NCBI GenBank assembly: GCA_031278965.1 | Contig: JAITJJ010000176.1 | Location: 1 to 6,438 of the forward strand | From: Deferribacteraceae bacterium | Lineage (GTDB): Bacteria > Chrysiogenota > Deferribacteres > Deferribacterales > JAISNW01 | DNA: 6,438 nucleotides | Reading direction: 5' to 3' | Shown: in pieces, positions 1 through 6,188 of the stretch | Layout of the letters: every line of letters starts with the position of its first letter | How positions within the stretch are numbered: the stretch's first letter is position 1 | Translations under genes and position numbers: made by a program | The notes under the pieces: model-generated | The model's input: only the letters and a program-made list of their open reading frames with translations | The model's database searches: none | Told to the model about the DNA's origin: nothing

Positions 1-119
1 AAGGAAGGTTTTAAATAGACAGGGATTTAATCATATTAATTAAATTAGAGGAATAGCCTTATATGATGCAGAAAAATCAAAAAGAATAAATGGAACGATT
101 AAAAGCGACAAACAGAACA

Positions 120-131
120 GCGGAATTCCGC
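120..131. promoter_or_regulatory. 12-bp perfect palindrome upstream of the cytochrome gene
   Basis: GCGGAATTCCGC reads the same on both strands and is GC-rich within an AT-rich leader, 57 nt before ATG 189. The position suits an operator or the stem of a leader RNA. It matches no regulator site that I recognise and could be chance. Confidence 0.25.
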
Positions 132-175
132 ATATTTTTAGGAACGCTTTGTATTGTAATTGTAATGTAAGTAAT

Positions 176-182
176 AAGGGGG
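176..182 (+). promoter_or_regulatory. Shine-Dalgarno site for the cytochrome gene
   Basis: AAGGGGG lies 6 nt before ATG 189. It is the strongest ribosome site in the upstream region and is the reason to prefer ATG 189 over the TTG at 149, which opens the longer frame but gives an N-terminus (MYCNCNVSNKGEYY) unlike a signal peptide. Confidence 0.7.
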
Positions 183-188
183 AATATT

Positions 189-1921
189 ATGAAACGAATG
201 TCAGCATTTTTTTTGTTGTATGTCTGCTGTTGGTCTCGGTGCAACTGTCTGCCAGCACAGGAAAAGCCAAGGGCACGCCACTGAAAAAACCCGAAAAGGG
301 AAAAGCAGTTCAGGTTGAAAGCTGCTTCAGCGGATGCCATGAACCGGTGGAAATGCTTTATGGAAGGGGTGCGCACAGCAAAGTCAACTGCGGTATGTGC
401 CATGAAAAAGTGACCGCTGAGCATATTGAGGCGCCATCAGCGGAAAATCGCCCTGTCGTGCGTTTTGATCACCGTTCCTGTGCCCAGTGCCATGAAAAAG
501 AATTGGCAGATATGCTGGATACCAAGTATCATATGTCTTGGGCTGAAAAAAACAGAACTCCCACCTACGGTATGATAAGAGATTCGTATACGGGGATTAT
601 TGAAGATGTGCAGTATGCCTTTCCTAGATTTCATATAGGGATTTTGGCAGATATTGCTGTAAACCGTTCCGGCGGCAGGTTTAAATATAAAGATCCTGAT
701 TTTGTAGGCAAACCAATCGAATCTCTCTGGGATGCAGTTTACGATTCCCGACCAGAGGACGGCAATGTAATAAAGCCTACAGAAGTTCCTCCTCTTGCAT
801 GGAGGCCACATAAAACCATCGGAAATGTAAGCGTCTCTTACTGTTTGAAATGTAAATCCAGCGATAATATGTTGGAATTTGCCTATACAGGCAAGCCTGG
901 CAAAGGTGCTTCTTTACAACGGGATTCTTTGTCGTTGCCAACTCTTAAAACGCTGAACACCAGTTTCAATTGCAACTACTGTCACGATCCGCACTCCGCC
1001 GAGCCGAGGATTGTCAATGATTTTCTCATTGAAACTATGACTAATCCTGAATTTAAGGACAGCGCTTATCAGAAAAATGTTGGTAAAGACGGTATGACCA
1101 GGATAGAGGTTGTCGAAATGGGTGAACGCGGATATATCAGAAAAATTGGTATTCTCGAGCACTATAATTCCAATTTTATGTGCGGTCAGTGCCATCTGGC
1201 AGGAAATCGATCCAGCACATTTCTTGACAGAGATACGAATCAAGGTATCTCCGGCATCAAAGCATTTGACGAAATGGTTTATTACGTTGTTCCATTTGTA
1301 GCGGGAGGTCCCATTGAGGCTTATGAATACTATAAAAGAAAAAACTGGTATTCACGTATCTACCCCGCGACAGGAACAAAATGGGTAGCATTTGATCATG
1401 CCCATATGGAAATTGTAACACAATCACTTCATGGCAAGGCGGGAGTTGGTTGCACTGATTGTCATTTTGCCCAAGTGGTGGCAAAAGAGAGCAAACGCAT
1501 GGAACATCAGCCTTCTCTTCCAAAAGAGAAAATTCAATATACCTGCCTTAGGTCTGACTGTCACGGCAAAGGAACAAAATCCAACTGGCAAACCCCCGCC
1601 GAAGCCCTTTACCGTATTAAGAGTATCCAGCAGCAATCCAGAGTGCGAGCGGGACACTTGCATGCAGCAACGGGCGAAGTGATTGCGTATGTTAAAGATG
1701 TGAACAATGGAGTTATCTCAATCGGCAAAAAGGAGTTGGACGCTCTGCACGAGGCAATCGCCAAATCCCTAACTCTGGAAGCATACTGGTTTACAGAGTA
1801 TTCAATGGGTTTTCATGATCAAGCTCTTTATGAATCCTCCGTAACAAGGATCACACAGGACTTGAACACAGCTTTGGCTAATGCCAAAAAGAGTGAAAAA
1901 CGTCCATTGAATAATAAATAG
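189..1921 (+). CDS. Octaheme cytochrome c, NrfA/octaheme nitrite reductase-like, frame broken in signal peptide
   Basis: Residue numbers follow the open frame counted from a TTG at 149. Eight heme-attachment motifs are visible: CX3CH (C59), CXXCH (C81), CXXCH (C111), CXXCK (C232), CXXCH (C275, C345, C435) and CX4CH (C466). A CXXCK at heme 4, preceded by three extra hemes and followed by four, is the layout of octaheme nitrite reductases, whose C-terminal part resembles pentaheme NrfA. NrfA-like landmarks follow: CGQCH at heme 6, EAYEYY near 390, then H417 eleven residues before LHGKAGVGCTDCH, and GFHDQ near 554 in a helical C-terminus. Likely role: periplasmic multi-electron reduction of nitrite, hydroxylamine or a related substrate; the substrate is not proven. 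The NrfA tyrosine after heme CGQCH and the usual calcium-site Lys/Gln are not seen. No NrfH-type quinol dehydrogenase lies in the window. The ATG at 189 has the best ribosome site but needs a -1 shift at the T-run 207-214 to enter this frame. Family is fairly sure; expression state is not. Confidence 0.85.
207..214 (+). repeat. T8 homopolymer joining start codon and cytochrome reading frame
   Basis: Eight T's lie within the hydrophobic core of the signal peptide. Read from ATG 189, the frame stops at a TGA after about 32 codons. With nine T's the same start would give MKRMSAFFFVVCLLLVSV, then a small-residue cleavage region (SAS), and run on in frame through all eight heme motifs. The tract sits exactly where the two frames must be joined. 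It could be a slippage-prone on/off switch, a site of RNA polymerase slippage, a recent mutation, or a base-calling error. Confidence 0.75.
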
Positions 1922-1935
1922 CATTTTCCCAAAAC

Positions 1936-1969
1936 CTAGAAAGGTGTCTGTTTTCAGACACCTTTCTAG
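1936..1969. terminator. Perfect 15-bp hairpin between convergent genes, likely two-way terminator
   Basis: The left arm 1936-1950 (CTAGAAAGGTGTCTG) pairs perfectly with the right arm 1955-1969 across a TTTT loop. It begins 15 nt after the cytochrome stop codon. No T-run follows on the + strand; on the - strand the stem is followed by GTTTT. It sits between two converging transcription units, so it could end both. The perfect symmetry around GGTGTCTG could also mark a dispersed palindromic repeat. Confidence 0.6.
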
Positions 1970-1981
1970 ACGGTTGACACT

Positions 1982-2060
1982 CTGAGGCTATCATAAATTG
2001 CTCCAAAATGCCGTCAATTTATGCAGCAAATTGACAGGCAGGCGGATAGTTTGCCCTCAG
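1982..2060 (-). other. Structured RNA element just 3' of rny
   Basis: An outer stem pairs CTGAGG (1982-1987) with CCTCAG (2055-2060) and CTATC (1988-1992) with GATAG (2045-2049), leaving a 5-nt bulge. Inside, GCC-GTCAATTT (2010-2020) pairs with AAATTGAC-A-GGC (2028-2039) with one bulged base. A competing stem pairs ATAAATTG (1993-2000) with CAATTTAT (2015-2022) and cannot form at the same time. It starts 3 nt after the rny stop codon and would lie in the rny 3' UTR, ahead of the 1936-1969 hairpin. Function unknown: terminator, 3'-end protector or processing site. Confidence 0.45.
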
Positions 2061-2063
2061 ATT

Positions 2064-3638
2064 TTATTTTGCGTAGTTTACAGCACGCGATTCCCTTATA
2101 ACCGTTACTTTTATCTGCCCGGGGTAAGTAAGTTCCTGTTCCACTTTGCGGGATATATCCCTTGAGAGGTTTATTATCGCCTCATCGCTTACCTTTTCAG
2201 GCTCAACGATAATGCGCACTTCCCTTCCCGCCTGAATGGCAAAGGTTCTTGTTACCCCATCAAATGAGCTTGCTACTTCTTCCAACTTTTCAAGCCGCTT
2301 AATATAGCTTTCAAGCACTTCCCGCCGCGCGCCGGGTCGGGATGCGGAGATGGCGTCCGCCGCCTGAACGAGAACCGCCTCTATACATTTAAACTCTTCC
2401 TCGCCGTGGTGGGCTGCTATGGCGTTTATAACACGCCAATCCTCTTTGTACCTTTTGGCAAGCCCAACGCCAATACTTGTATGAGAGCCTTCCTGCTCAT
2501 AGTCAACGGCTTTCCCAATGTCGTGGAGAAGCCCCGCTCTTTTTGCCAATTTTTCATTCATCCCAAGTTCTGCTGCCATAAACCCCGCAATCTTTGCAAC
2601 CTCCAAAGAGTGCCCTAAAACATTCTGCCCATAACTTGTGCGGTATCTAAGCCGCCCTATCAGCTTTACAATCTCCTGATTTATATTATGCAACCCCAAT
2701 TGAAAGACCGCCTCGTCTCCAGTTTCCTTAATCTGTTTATCCAACTCCTTTGAGCTCTTGTCAAACAGCTCTTCAATACGGGCGGGGTGTATCCGCCCAT
2801 CTGCAATGAGTTTTTCAAGGGTAAGCCGCCCAATCTCTCTCCGGTATGGATCATAAGACGAGAGGATCACCGCCTCTGGGGTGTCATCAACAATAATATC
2901 AACGCCGGTAACGGCTTCAAACGCCCGTATATTGCGCCCCTCTCTCCCTATGATCCGCCCCTTCATCTCTTCGCTTGGAAGGTTTACAACCGTTACGGAT
3001 ATTTCCCCCACATACTCCGGCGCACAGCGTTGAATGGCGGTAGAAATAATACTCCTTGCCCGCTTTTCCGATTCCTCCTTTATCTCTTCCTCTATCTCTT
3101 TGATGCGGCGGGCGGAATCATTTTTAGCCTCATCCACCATCTGATCTATAAGGGTGCGTTTAGCCTCCTCACGGGTCATGGCGGCAACTTTTTCCACTTC
3201 AAGGAGGAGGGAATCTTTTATCTCTTCATTTTTCTGGGAGAGAGCAAGAACCTCTTTCACCTTATTCTCATACTCCAGATAGTGTTTTTCAAGCTGTTCC
3301 TCTTTTAAGGCAAGATTTTGTTGTTTTTTATCAAGGGTTTCATCTCTCATATCCAACTTGCGTTCCAACTGAGAGATCTCTTTGCGCTTCTCTTTGGCGT
3401 CTTTTTCCAAATCCTGCCGCCCTTTGAATATAATTTCTTTTGCCTCCAACCTTGCTTCCTTAACGATCTCCTCCGCCTCACGCTTTGCCGCCGCGTTAAG
3501 CTCCGCATGTGTTTTTCCCAATCTTATGCTTTCCGCCTCCGCCATTCTTAGTTTGGTACGGTAACCAACTACAAATCCTATCGCCAGCGACAGTATAAAA
3601 ACAGCAATTACAAAAAGTAAGTATTCAAAACTTTCCAT
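2064..3638 (-). CDS. rny: Ribonuclease Y (membrane-anchored endoribonuclease)
   Basis: The 524-residue product has the full RNase Y layout and about the family's usual length (near 520). It has an N-terminal membrane segment (residues about 4-26), then a long charged coiled coil (about 30-200). A KH domain follows with GRIIGREGRN (227-236), then an HD domain with GHS (H343), LLHDIGK (H372, D373), AAHHGEEE (H410, H411) and a downstream AADAIS (D428). RNase Y cleaves single-stranded mRNA at the inner membrane and starts mRNA decay; the HD residues bind the catalytic metals. I chose ATG 3638 because AGGGGA lies 9 nt upstream and the membrane segment then begins almost at once; a longer open frame to 3680 would add 14 unlikely residues and overlap fau. 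It is the last gene of the operon, 25 nt after fau. Confidence 0.97.
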   Translation of the reverse strand: MESFEYLLFVIAVFILSLAIGFVVGYRTKLRMAEAESIRLGKTHAELNAAAKREAEEIVKEARLEAKEIIFKGRQDLEKDAKEKRKEISQLERKLDMRDETLDKKQQNLALKEEQLEKHYLEYENKVKEVLALSQKNEEIKDSLLLEVEKVAAMTREEAKRTLIDQMVDEAKNDSARRIKEIEEEIKEESEKRARSIISTAIQRCAPEYVGEISVTVVNLPSEEMKGRIIGREGRNIRAFEAVTGVDIIVDDTPEAVILSSYDPYRREIGRLTLEKLIADGRIHPARIEELFDKSSKELDKQIKETGDEAVFQLGLHNINQEIVKLIGRLRYRTSYGQNVLGHSLEVAKIAGFMAAELGMNEKLAKRAGLLHDIGKAVDYEQEGSHTSIGVGLAKRYKEDWRVINAIAAHHGEEEFKCIEAVLVQAADAISASRPGARREVLESYIKRLEKLEEVASSFDGVTRTFAIQAGREVRIIVEPEKVSDEAIINLSRDISRKVEQELTYPGQIKVTVIRESRAVNYAK

Positions 3639-3663
3639 ATATCTGCATCCCCTAAGTTTATGC

Positions 3664-4194
3664 TCACCGTCCAGCGGCAAGCACTTTTTTATCGGTAAGA
3701 ACCGCTTTCACTCTGACATCGTTTTTCTCCGGGAAAACCGTGTCGACCTCTTGATAGGCAAATGCCAGGGCAACCGAAAATATCTCTGGAAATTTTGCCA
3801 AAAACCTATCATAAAACCCTTTTCCGTAGCCCAACCGATAGTTGTTCCTGTCAAATGCAAGGCAGGGAACCGCCACTATCTGCGGGAGATAATCAACAAG
3901 TATGGCAGGTTCCTTTATCCCGCCGTATCCTTCCGTCAACATCCCTTTGCCCCAAAGAAGCTCGTCCCCTTTTACCTTCGGATAGAGCATATCTTTTCCC
4001 GCGAGAAGCTGTGTCAGGCGTGCTGTATCAACTTCAGAACCAATCGGTGAATATAGGGCATAAATATCATAATCTCCCCATTTGTAAAAAAAATCATCCG
4101 CTATCACTTGGGAAGCAAACTCACGGTATGATTTTGGGAGAGCGCCCCGCAACTGCAACATGTTCTCCCTAAGCTCTTTTTTTATATCACTCAT
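3664..4194 (-). CDS. fau: 5-formyltetrahydrofolate cyclo-ligase
   Basis: The 176-residue product carries the family signature near its C-terminal third, LGYGKGFYDRFL (about 121-132), preceded by VPCLAFD; the family form is GYGxGYYDR. An N-terminal KKELR segment and the SPIGSEVDT block (substrate region) also fit. The enzyme converts 5-formyl-THF to 5,10-methenyl-THF using ATP, returning a storage or inhibitory folate to one-carbon metabolism. ATG 4194 is chosen over a TTG immediately upstream at 4197; the ribosome site is weak (GCGAG), so translation may be coupled to rarA, whose stop lies 24 nt upstream. In E. coli the homologue (ygfA/fau) is co-transcribed with 6S RNA; here rarA lies between the two. 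Symbols ygfA and fthC are also used for it. Confidence 0.95.
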   Translation of the reverse strand: MSDIKKELRENMLQLRGALPKSYREFASQVIADDFFYKWGDYDIYALYSPIGSEVDTARLTQLLAGKDMLYPKVKGDELLWGKGMLTEGYGGIKEPAILVDYLPQIVAVPCLAFDRNNYRLGYGKGFYDRFLAKFPEIFSVALAFAYQEVDTVFPEKNDVRVKAVLTDKKVLAAGR

Positions 4195-4218
4195 CAAAAC
4201 TCGCTTTTCTTTTTGCTC

Positions 4219-5466
4219 TCACGGTTTTCCCCAGAGACGGTTCAAACGTTCCAGTATCTTCTGCTCATAACCGTTATCCGTTGGTTCATAAAATTTTGCC
4301 CCTTCCGGTTTATATTTCTGAACCGTAAAGCCGCCTAAATCGTGGGGATATATATAGCCTTTCGCATTATGGGCTATGTTTATCGGCACCTCCGGATCGT
4401 TTGCGGCAAGGTATTTTTTTGTCTTTTCCATTGCCAGATAGCTCCTGTTGCTTTTAGGACACGCCGCAAGGAAGGTTATGGCATGGGACAATATTATAAT
4501 CCCTTCCGGTTCCCCCGTATTGAGGTATGCAGAGAGGGCGGCGTTGGCGAAGACCAGGGCGTCCGGATAGGCGTTGCCTATATCCTCGCTTGCACTGATT
4601 AAGAGGCGACGGAATATGGTTTCCGCCGGCACCCCGCTGGCGTGGAGTTTCAGCCCCCAAATTAGGGCAGCGTCCGGATCGGAACCCCGTATTGATTTTA
4701 TAAAAGCCGACAGGAGATCATAGTATTCATCATCGTCAAATCTCCGTTTCTTTACAAGCTCTCCCAACCCCTCGGAAGACAGGACAAGGGTATGCTCCTC
4801 TCTCTTTCCCGTAAGCGCCGCTACTTCCAAGAGGTTTAAGAACCGCCTCGCATCCCCTGCCGCTTCGCGGGATATATCTTCAAAAACTTCGCCAAAATCT
4901 ATATCTGAAACATTATATATTTTTTTAAGCTCCTCTGTTGCCCGCCCGGCTAAAATGAGAAAATCTTCCCTAGCCAGCGGCTTAAAATTAAATATAAGGC
5001 TGCGGGAGCGGAAAGCGGGAATTAGACTGTATATCGGGTTTTCTGTGGACGCTCCGATAATTTTAATAAGTCTGTCATCAACAAGTTTTAAGAGGAGATT
5101 CTGTTGAGTTTTGTTATATCTGTGTATCTCGTCTATGAACACCAGGGACGGGGTATTGCCCACCAGATCGCTGAGTTTTTTAAGATCGGCGGAACCAGCG
5201 GTGGTGGAGTGAAGGGATGCAAACGGCATCCCTAAAGTTTCACCAGCTATCTGTGCAACAGTGGTTTTCCCTGTGCCGGACGGGCCGACAAAGATTAAGC
5301 TGTCAAAATTTCCGGCGGTGATTATGCGGCGTAAAACAGACGTTGAAGAAAACAGCCCATCCTGTCCTAAAAGCTCATCAAAGTTCTTAGGTTTCAGTAA
5401 AGCGGCTAAAATCATTCCCTTTCTGCTGCTATTGGCAGCAACGGGTGAGGTAGCATATATATCCAT
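4219..5466 (-). CDS. rarA: Replication-associated recombination protein A (AAA+ ATPase, MgsA/RarA)
   Basis: This is a clamp-loader-like AAA+ ATPase that acts at stalled replication forks. With the start at 5466 (415 residues), Walker A GPSGTGKT is at 61-68, Walker B LVFIDEIH has its D-E at 112-113, sensor 1 GASTEN is at 138-143, and arginine-finger candidates R153 and R155 lie in FRSRS. Family-specific C-terminal blocks follow: SAFIKSIRGSDPDAAL (253-268), SEDIG (293-297) and YPHDLGGF (373-380). The frame stays open to a TTG at 5625, but that stretch is the 6S RNA gene. Two starts are realistic. ATG 5466 gives MDIY plus a short linker, like the MDLF start common in this family. ATG 5415 gives 398 residues and begins directly at ILAALLKPKNFDELLGQ. 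Neither has a well-spaced Shine-Dalgarno. It ends 24 nt before fau. Confidence 0.93.
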   Translation of the reverse strand: MDIYATSPVAANSSRKGMILAALLKPKNFDELLGQDGLFSSTSVLRRIITAGNFDSLIFVGPSGTGKTTVAQIAGETLGMPFASLHSTTAGSADLKKLSDLVGNTPSLVFIDEIHRYNKTQQNLLLKLVDDRLIKIIGASTENPIYSLIPAFRSRSLIFNFKPLAREDFLILAGRATEELKKIYNVSDIDFGEVFEDISREAAGDARRFLNLLEVAALTGKREEHTLVLSSEGLGELVKKRRFDDDEYYDLLSAFIKSIRGSDPDAALIWGLKLHASGVPAETIFRRLLISASEDIGNAYPDALVFANAALSAYLNTGEPEGIIILSHAITFLAACPKSNRSYLAMEKTKKYLAANDPEVPINIAHNAKGYIYPHDLGGFTVQKYKPEGAKFYEPTDNGYEQKILERLNRLWGKP

Positions 5467-5469
5467 AAA

Positions 5470-5642
5470 CCCCGCATGTGCCGTGTGGAGAAACATTTTG
5501 AGCCTGTTTTCACAGGTCGGGAGTGATACTCTGGCTTTAGGCTTCCCGTCAAAATACGGGCTTGCACACCACCAAACGATATCATACCCTATTACAAAGT
5601 GTTGGCTGCAAATTGTAAGATCCAATCACGGACACCGCAGGG
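5470..5642 (-). ncRNA. ssrS: 6S RNA
   Basis: Read on the - strand, the first 16 bases (CCCTGCGGTGTCCGTG from 5642) pair with CACGGCACATGCGGGG ending at 5470, with small bulges, giving a long closing stem and a 173-nt RNA, about the usual 6S size. Inside are a terminal hairpin CCCGT/ACGGG (about 5560-5545) and a 3'-strand hairpin CCTGT-GAAA-ACAGG, both expected in 6S RNA. The block GGGAAGCCTAAAGCC resembles the E. coli stretch GAGAAGCCUUAAAAC. 6S RNA mimics an open promoter and binds the sigma70 form of RNA polymerase to damp transcription in slow growth. Location between zapA and fau supports the call. Ends are inferred from the stem; the true 5' and 3' ends could differ by a few bases. Confidence 0.9.
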
Positions 5643-5648
5643 TGTTTC

Positions 5649-5677
5649 CTTTTAACAATTCCTCAAAAGCGTTTCAA
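5649..5677 (-). promoter_or_regulatory. Predicted sigma70-type promoter for 6S RNA, inside the zapA 3' end
   Basis: On the - strand, TTGAAA (5677-5672) is followed by a 17-nt spacer and TAAAAG (5654-5649). This matches the consensus at 5/6 and 4/6 positions. The expected start, 7 nt after the -10 box, is 5642, the first base of the 6S closing stem. This would let 6S RNA be made independently of the zap promoter. The agreement in position is the main support; the -10 box is poor. Confidence 0.45.
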
Positions 5678-5915
5678 TCTGAACAAGCCTTGCCTCAATC
5701 TCTTCTACACGCTGCTTTGCTACAAATAACTCTGCGCCCAGTAAAAATGCTGCTCTTGCATTTGCAATCTGCGTGCTGACAAGGGTTGGGTCATCTGTCT
5801 CTACTTCTGTTTTTTTGTTATTAAGATAGTCCGCCACGCACCGGATGAATTCCTCGCTTTCATCGGAATTCACACTCACCATCTGTCCCCAAACGGTGAG
5901 ATCCAGTTTTTTCAT
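5652..5915 (-). CDS. zapA: Cell division protein ZapA
   Basis: The 87-residue product has the ZapA layout: an N-terminal globular part starting KLDLTVWGQMVSVNSDESEEFIRCVADYL, matching the family's pattern of LGQ, RSDEDEEYIRRVA and Y; then a middle helix with ANARAAFLLGAELF; then a C-terminal coiled coil with VEEIEARLVQIETLL. ZapA binds FtsZ and bundles protofilaments in the early division ring. The start is secure: AGAGGA lies 4-5 nt before ATG 5915. It follows the zapB-like gene by 18 nt, and its stop codon is 9 nt before the first base of 6S RNA. Its 3' end overlaps the predicted 6S promoter. Confidence 0.9.
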   Translation of the reverse strand: MKKLDLTVWGQMVSVNSDESEEFIRCVADYLNNKKTEVETDDPTLVSTQIANARAAFLLGAELFVAKQRVEEIEARLVQIETLLRNC

Positions 5916-5933
5916 AGTGTCCTCTGCTAAATC

Positions 5934-6152
5934 TTAGTCGCCAATCAATTCGATTAAGCGTTCCACACGTTCCTTTATTTCTTCTCTCTCGGCGAAAACT
6001 TGAGAGCTACTATTTTTTAAGGCATCATATTCATCAATGATTCGGGCTACCTCGCCTTGTAACCGTTGATTCTCATTGGAAAGCCTCTCATTATCGGCAA
6101 TAAGCCGAGAAATTTTTTCTTTTAAGAACTCAAACCGTTCAATTATTTCCAT
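5934..6152 (-). CDS. zapB: ZapB-like small coiled-coil division protein
   Basis: The 72-residue product is almost wholly coiled coil. It begins MEIIERFEFLKEKISRLIAD, has leucine/isoleucine heptads with runs of E, N and R in between (NERLSNENQRLQGEV), and ends EIKERVERLIELIGD. Size, pattern and its place directly before zapA fit ZapB, which links ZapA-FtsZ to the chromosome terminus in E. coli. Coiled coils evolve by pattern, so similarity alone is weak and context carries part of the call. I chose ATG 6152: the longer frame to a GTG at 6209 would run through the predicted promoter and add a Phe/Leu/Tyr-rich stretch. No Shine-Dalgarno precedes ATG 6152, which fits a leaderless or very short-leader mRNA. 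First gene of the operon. Confidence 0.75.
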   Translation of the reverse strand: MEIIERFEFLKEKISRLIADNERLSNENQRLQGEVARIIDEYDALKNSSSQVFAEREEIKERVERLIELIGD

Positions 6153-6158
6153 AGCAAA

Positions 6159-6188
6159 ACAATACAATAGTAAGTTAAACTTTGTCAA
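6159..6188 (-). promoter_or_regulatory. Predicted promoter of the zapB-zapA-ssrS-rarA-fau-rny operon
   Basis: On the - strand a perfect -35 box TTGACA (6188-6183) is followed by an 18-nt spacer and TATTGT (6164-6159; 4/6 match). The predicted start, 7 nt past the -10 box, falls on the A of the zapB ATG at 6152. An alternative pair (TTTACC then TACTAT) would leave a leader of about 13 nt. In either case the leader is too short for a normal ribosome site. Confidence 0.5.

Noticed and set aside
149..188. TTG 149 as start of the cytochrome
   Set aside because: It opens the longest frame and has a weak AGGA upstream, but the N-terminus is cysteine-, asparagine- and tyrosine-rich with no normal signal-peptide start, while ATG 189 has a strong ribosome site and a proper basic start, one frame away.
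77..424. 115-codon - strand frame opposite the cytochrome start
   Set aside because: It is antisense to the signal peptide and first heme motifs, with no recognisable domain and no supporting ribosome site.
2787..3308. 173-codon + strand frame opposite rny
   Set aside because: It lies wholly antisense to the highly conserved KH and coiled-coil parts of rny, and its product is rich in Phe, Tyr and Pro without domains; it is a shadow frame.
3639..3680. 14-residue extension of RNase Y
   Set aside because: It would overlap fau and precede the membrane anchor with a charged stretch; ATG 3638 has a good AGGGGA at 9 nt.
3762..4172. 136-codon + strand frame opposite fau
   Set aside because: It is a shadow of fau; the opposite strand carries the clear cyclo-ligase signature.
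5467..5625. N-terminal extension of RarA up to TTG 5625
   Set aside because: The stretch is the 6S RNA gene read as protein; RarA similarity begins only near ILAALLKPKNFDELLGQ, and the MDIY start at 5466 is the furthest upstream start with family support.
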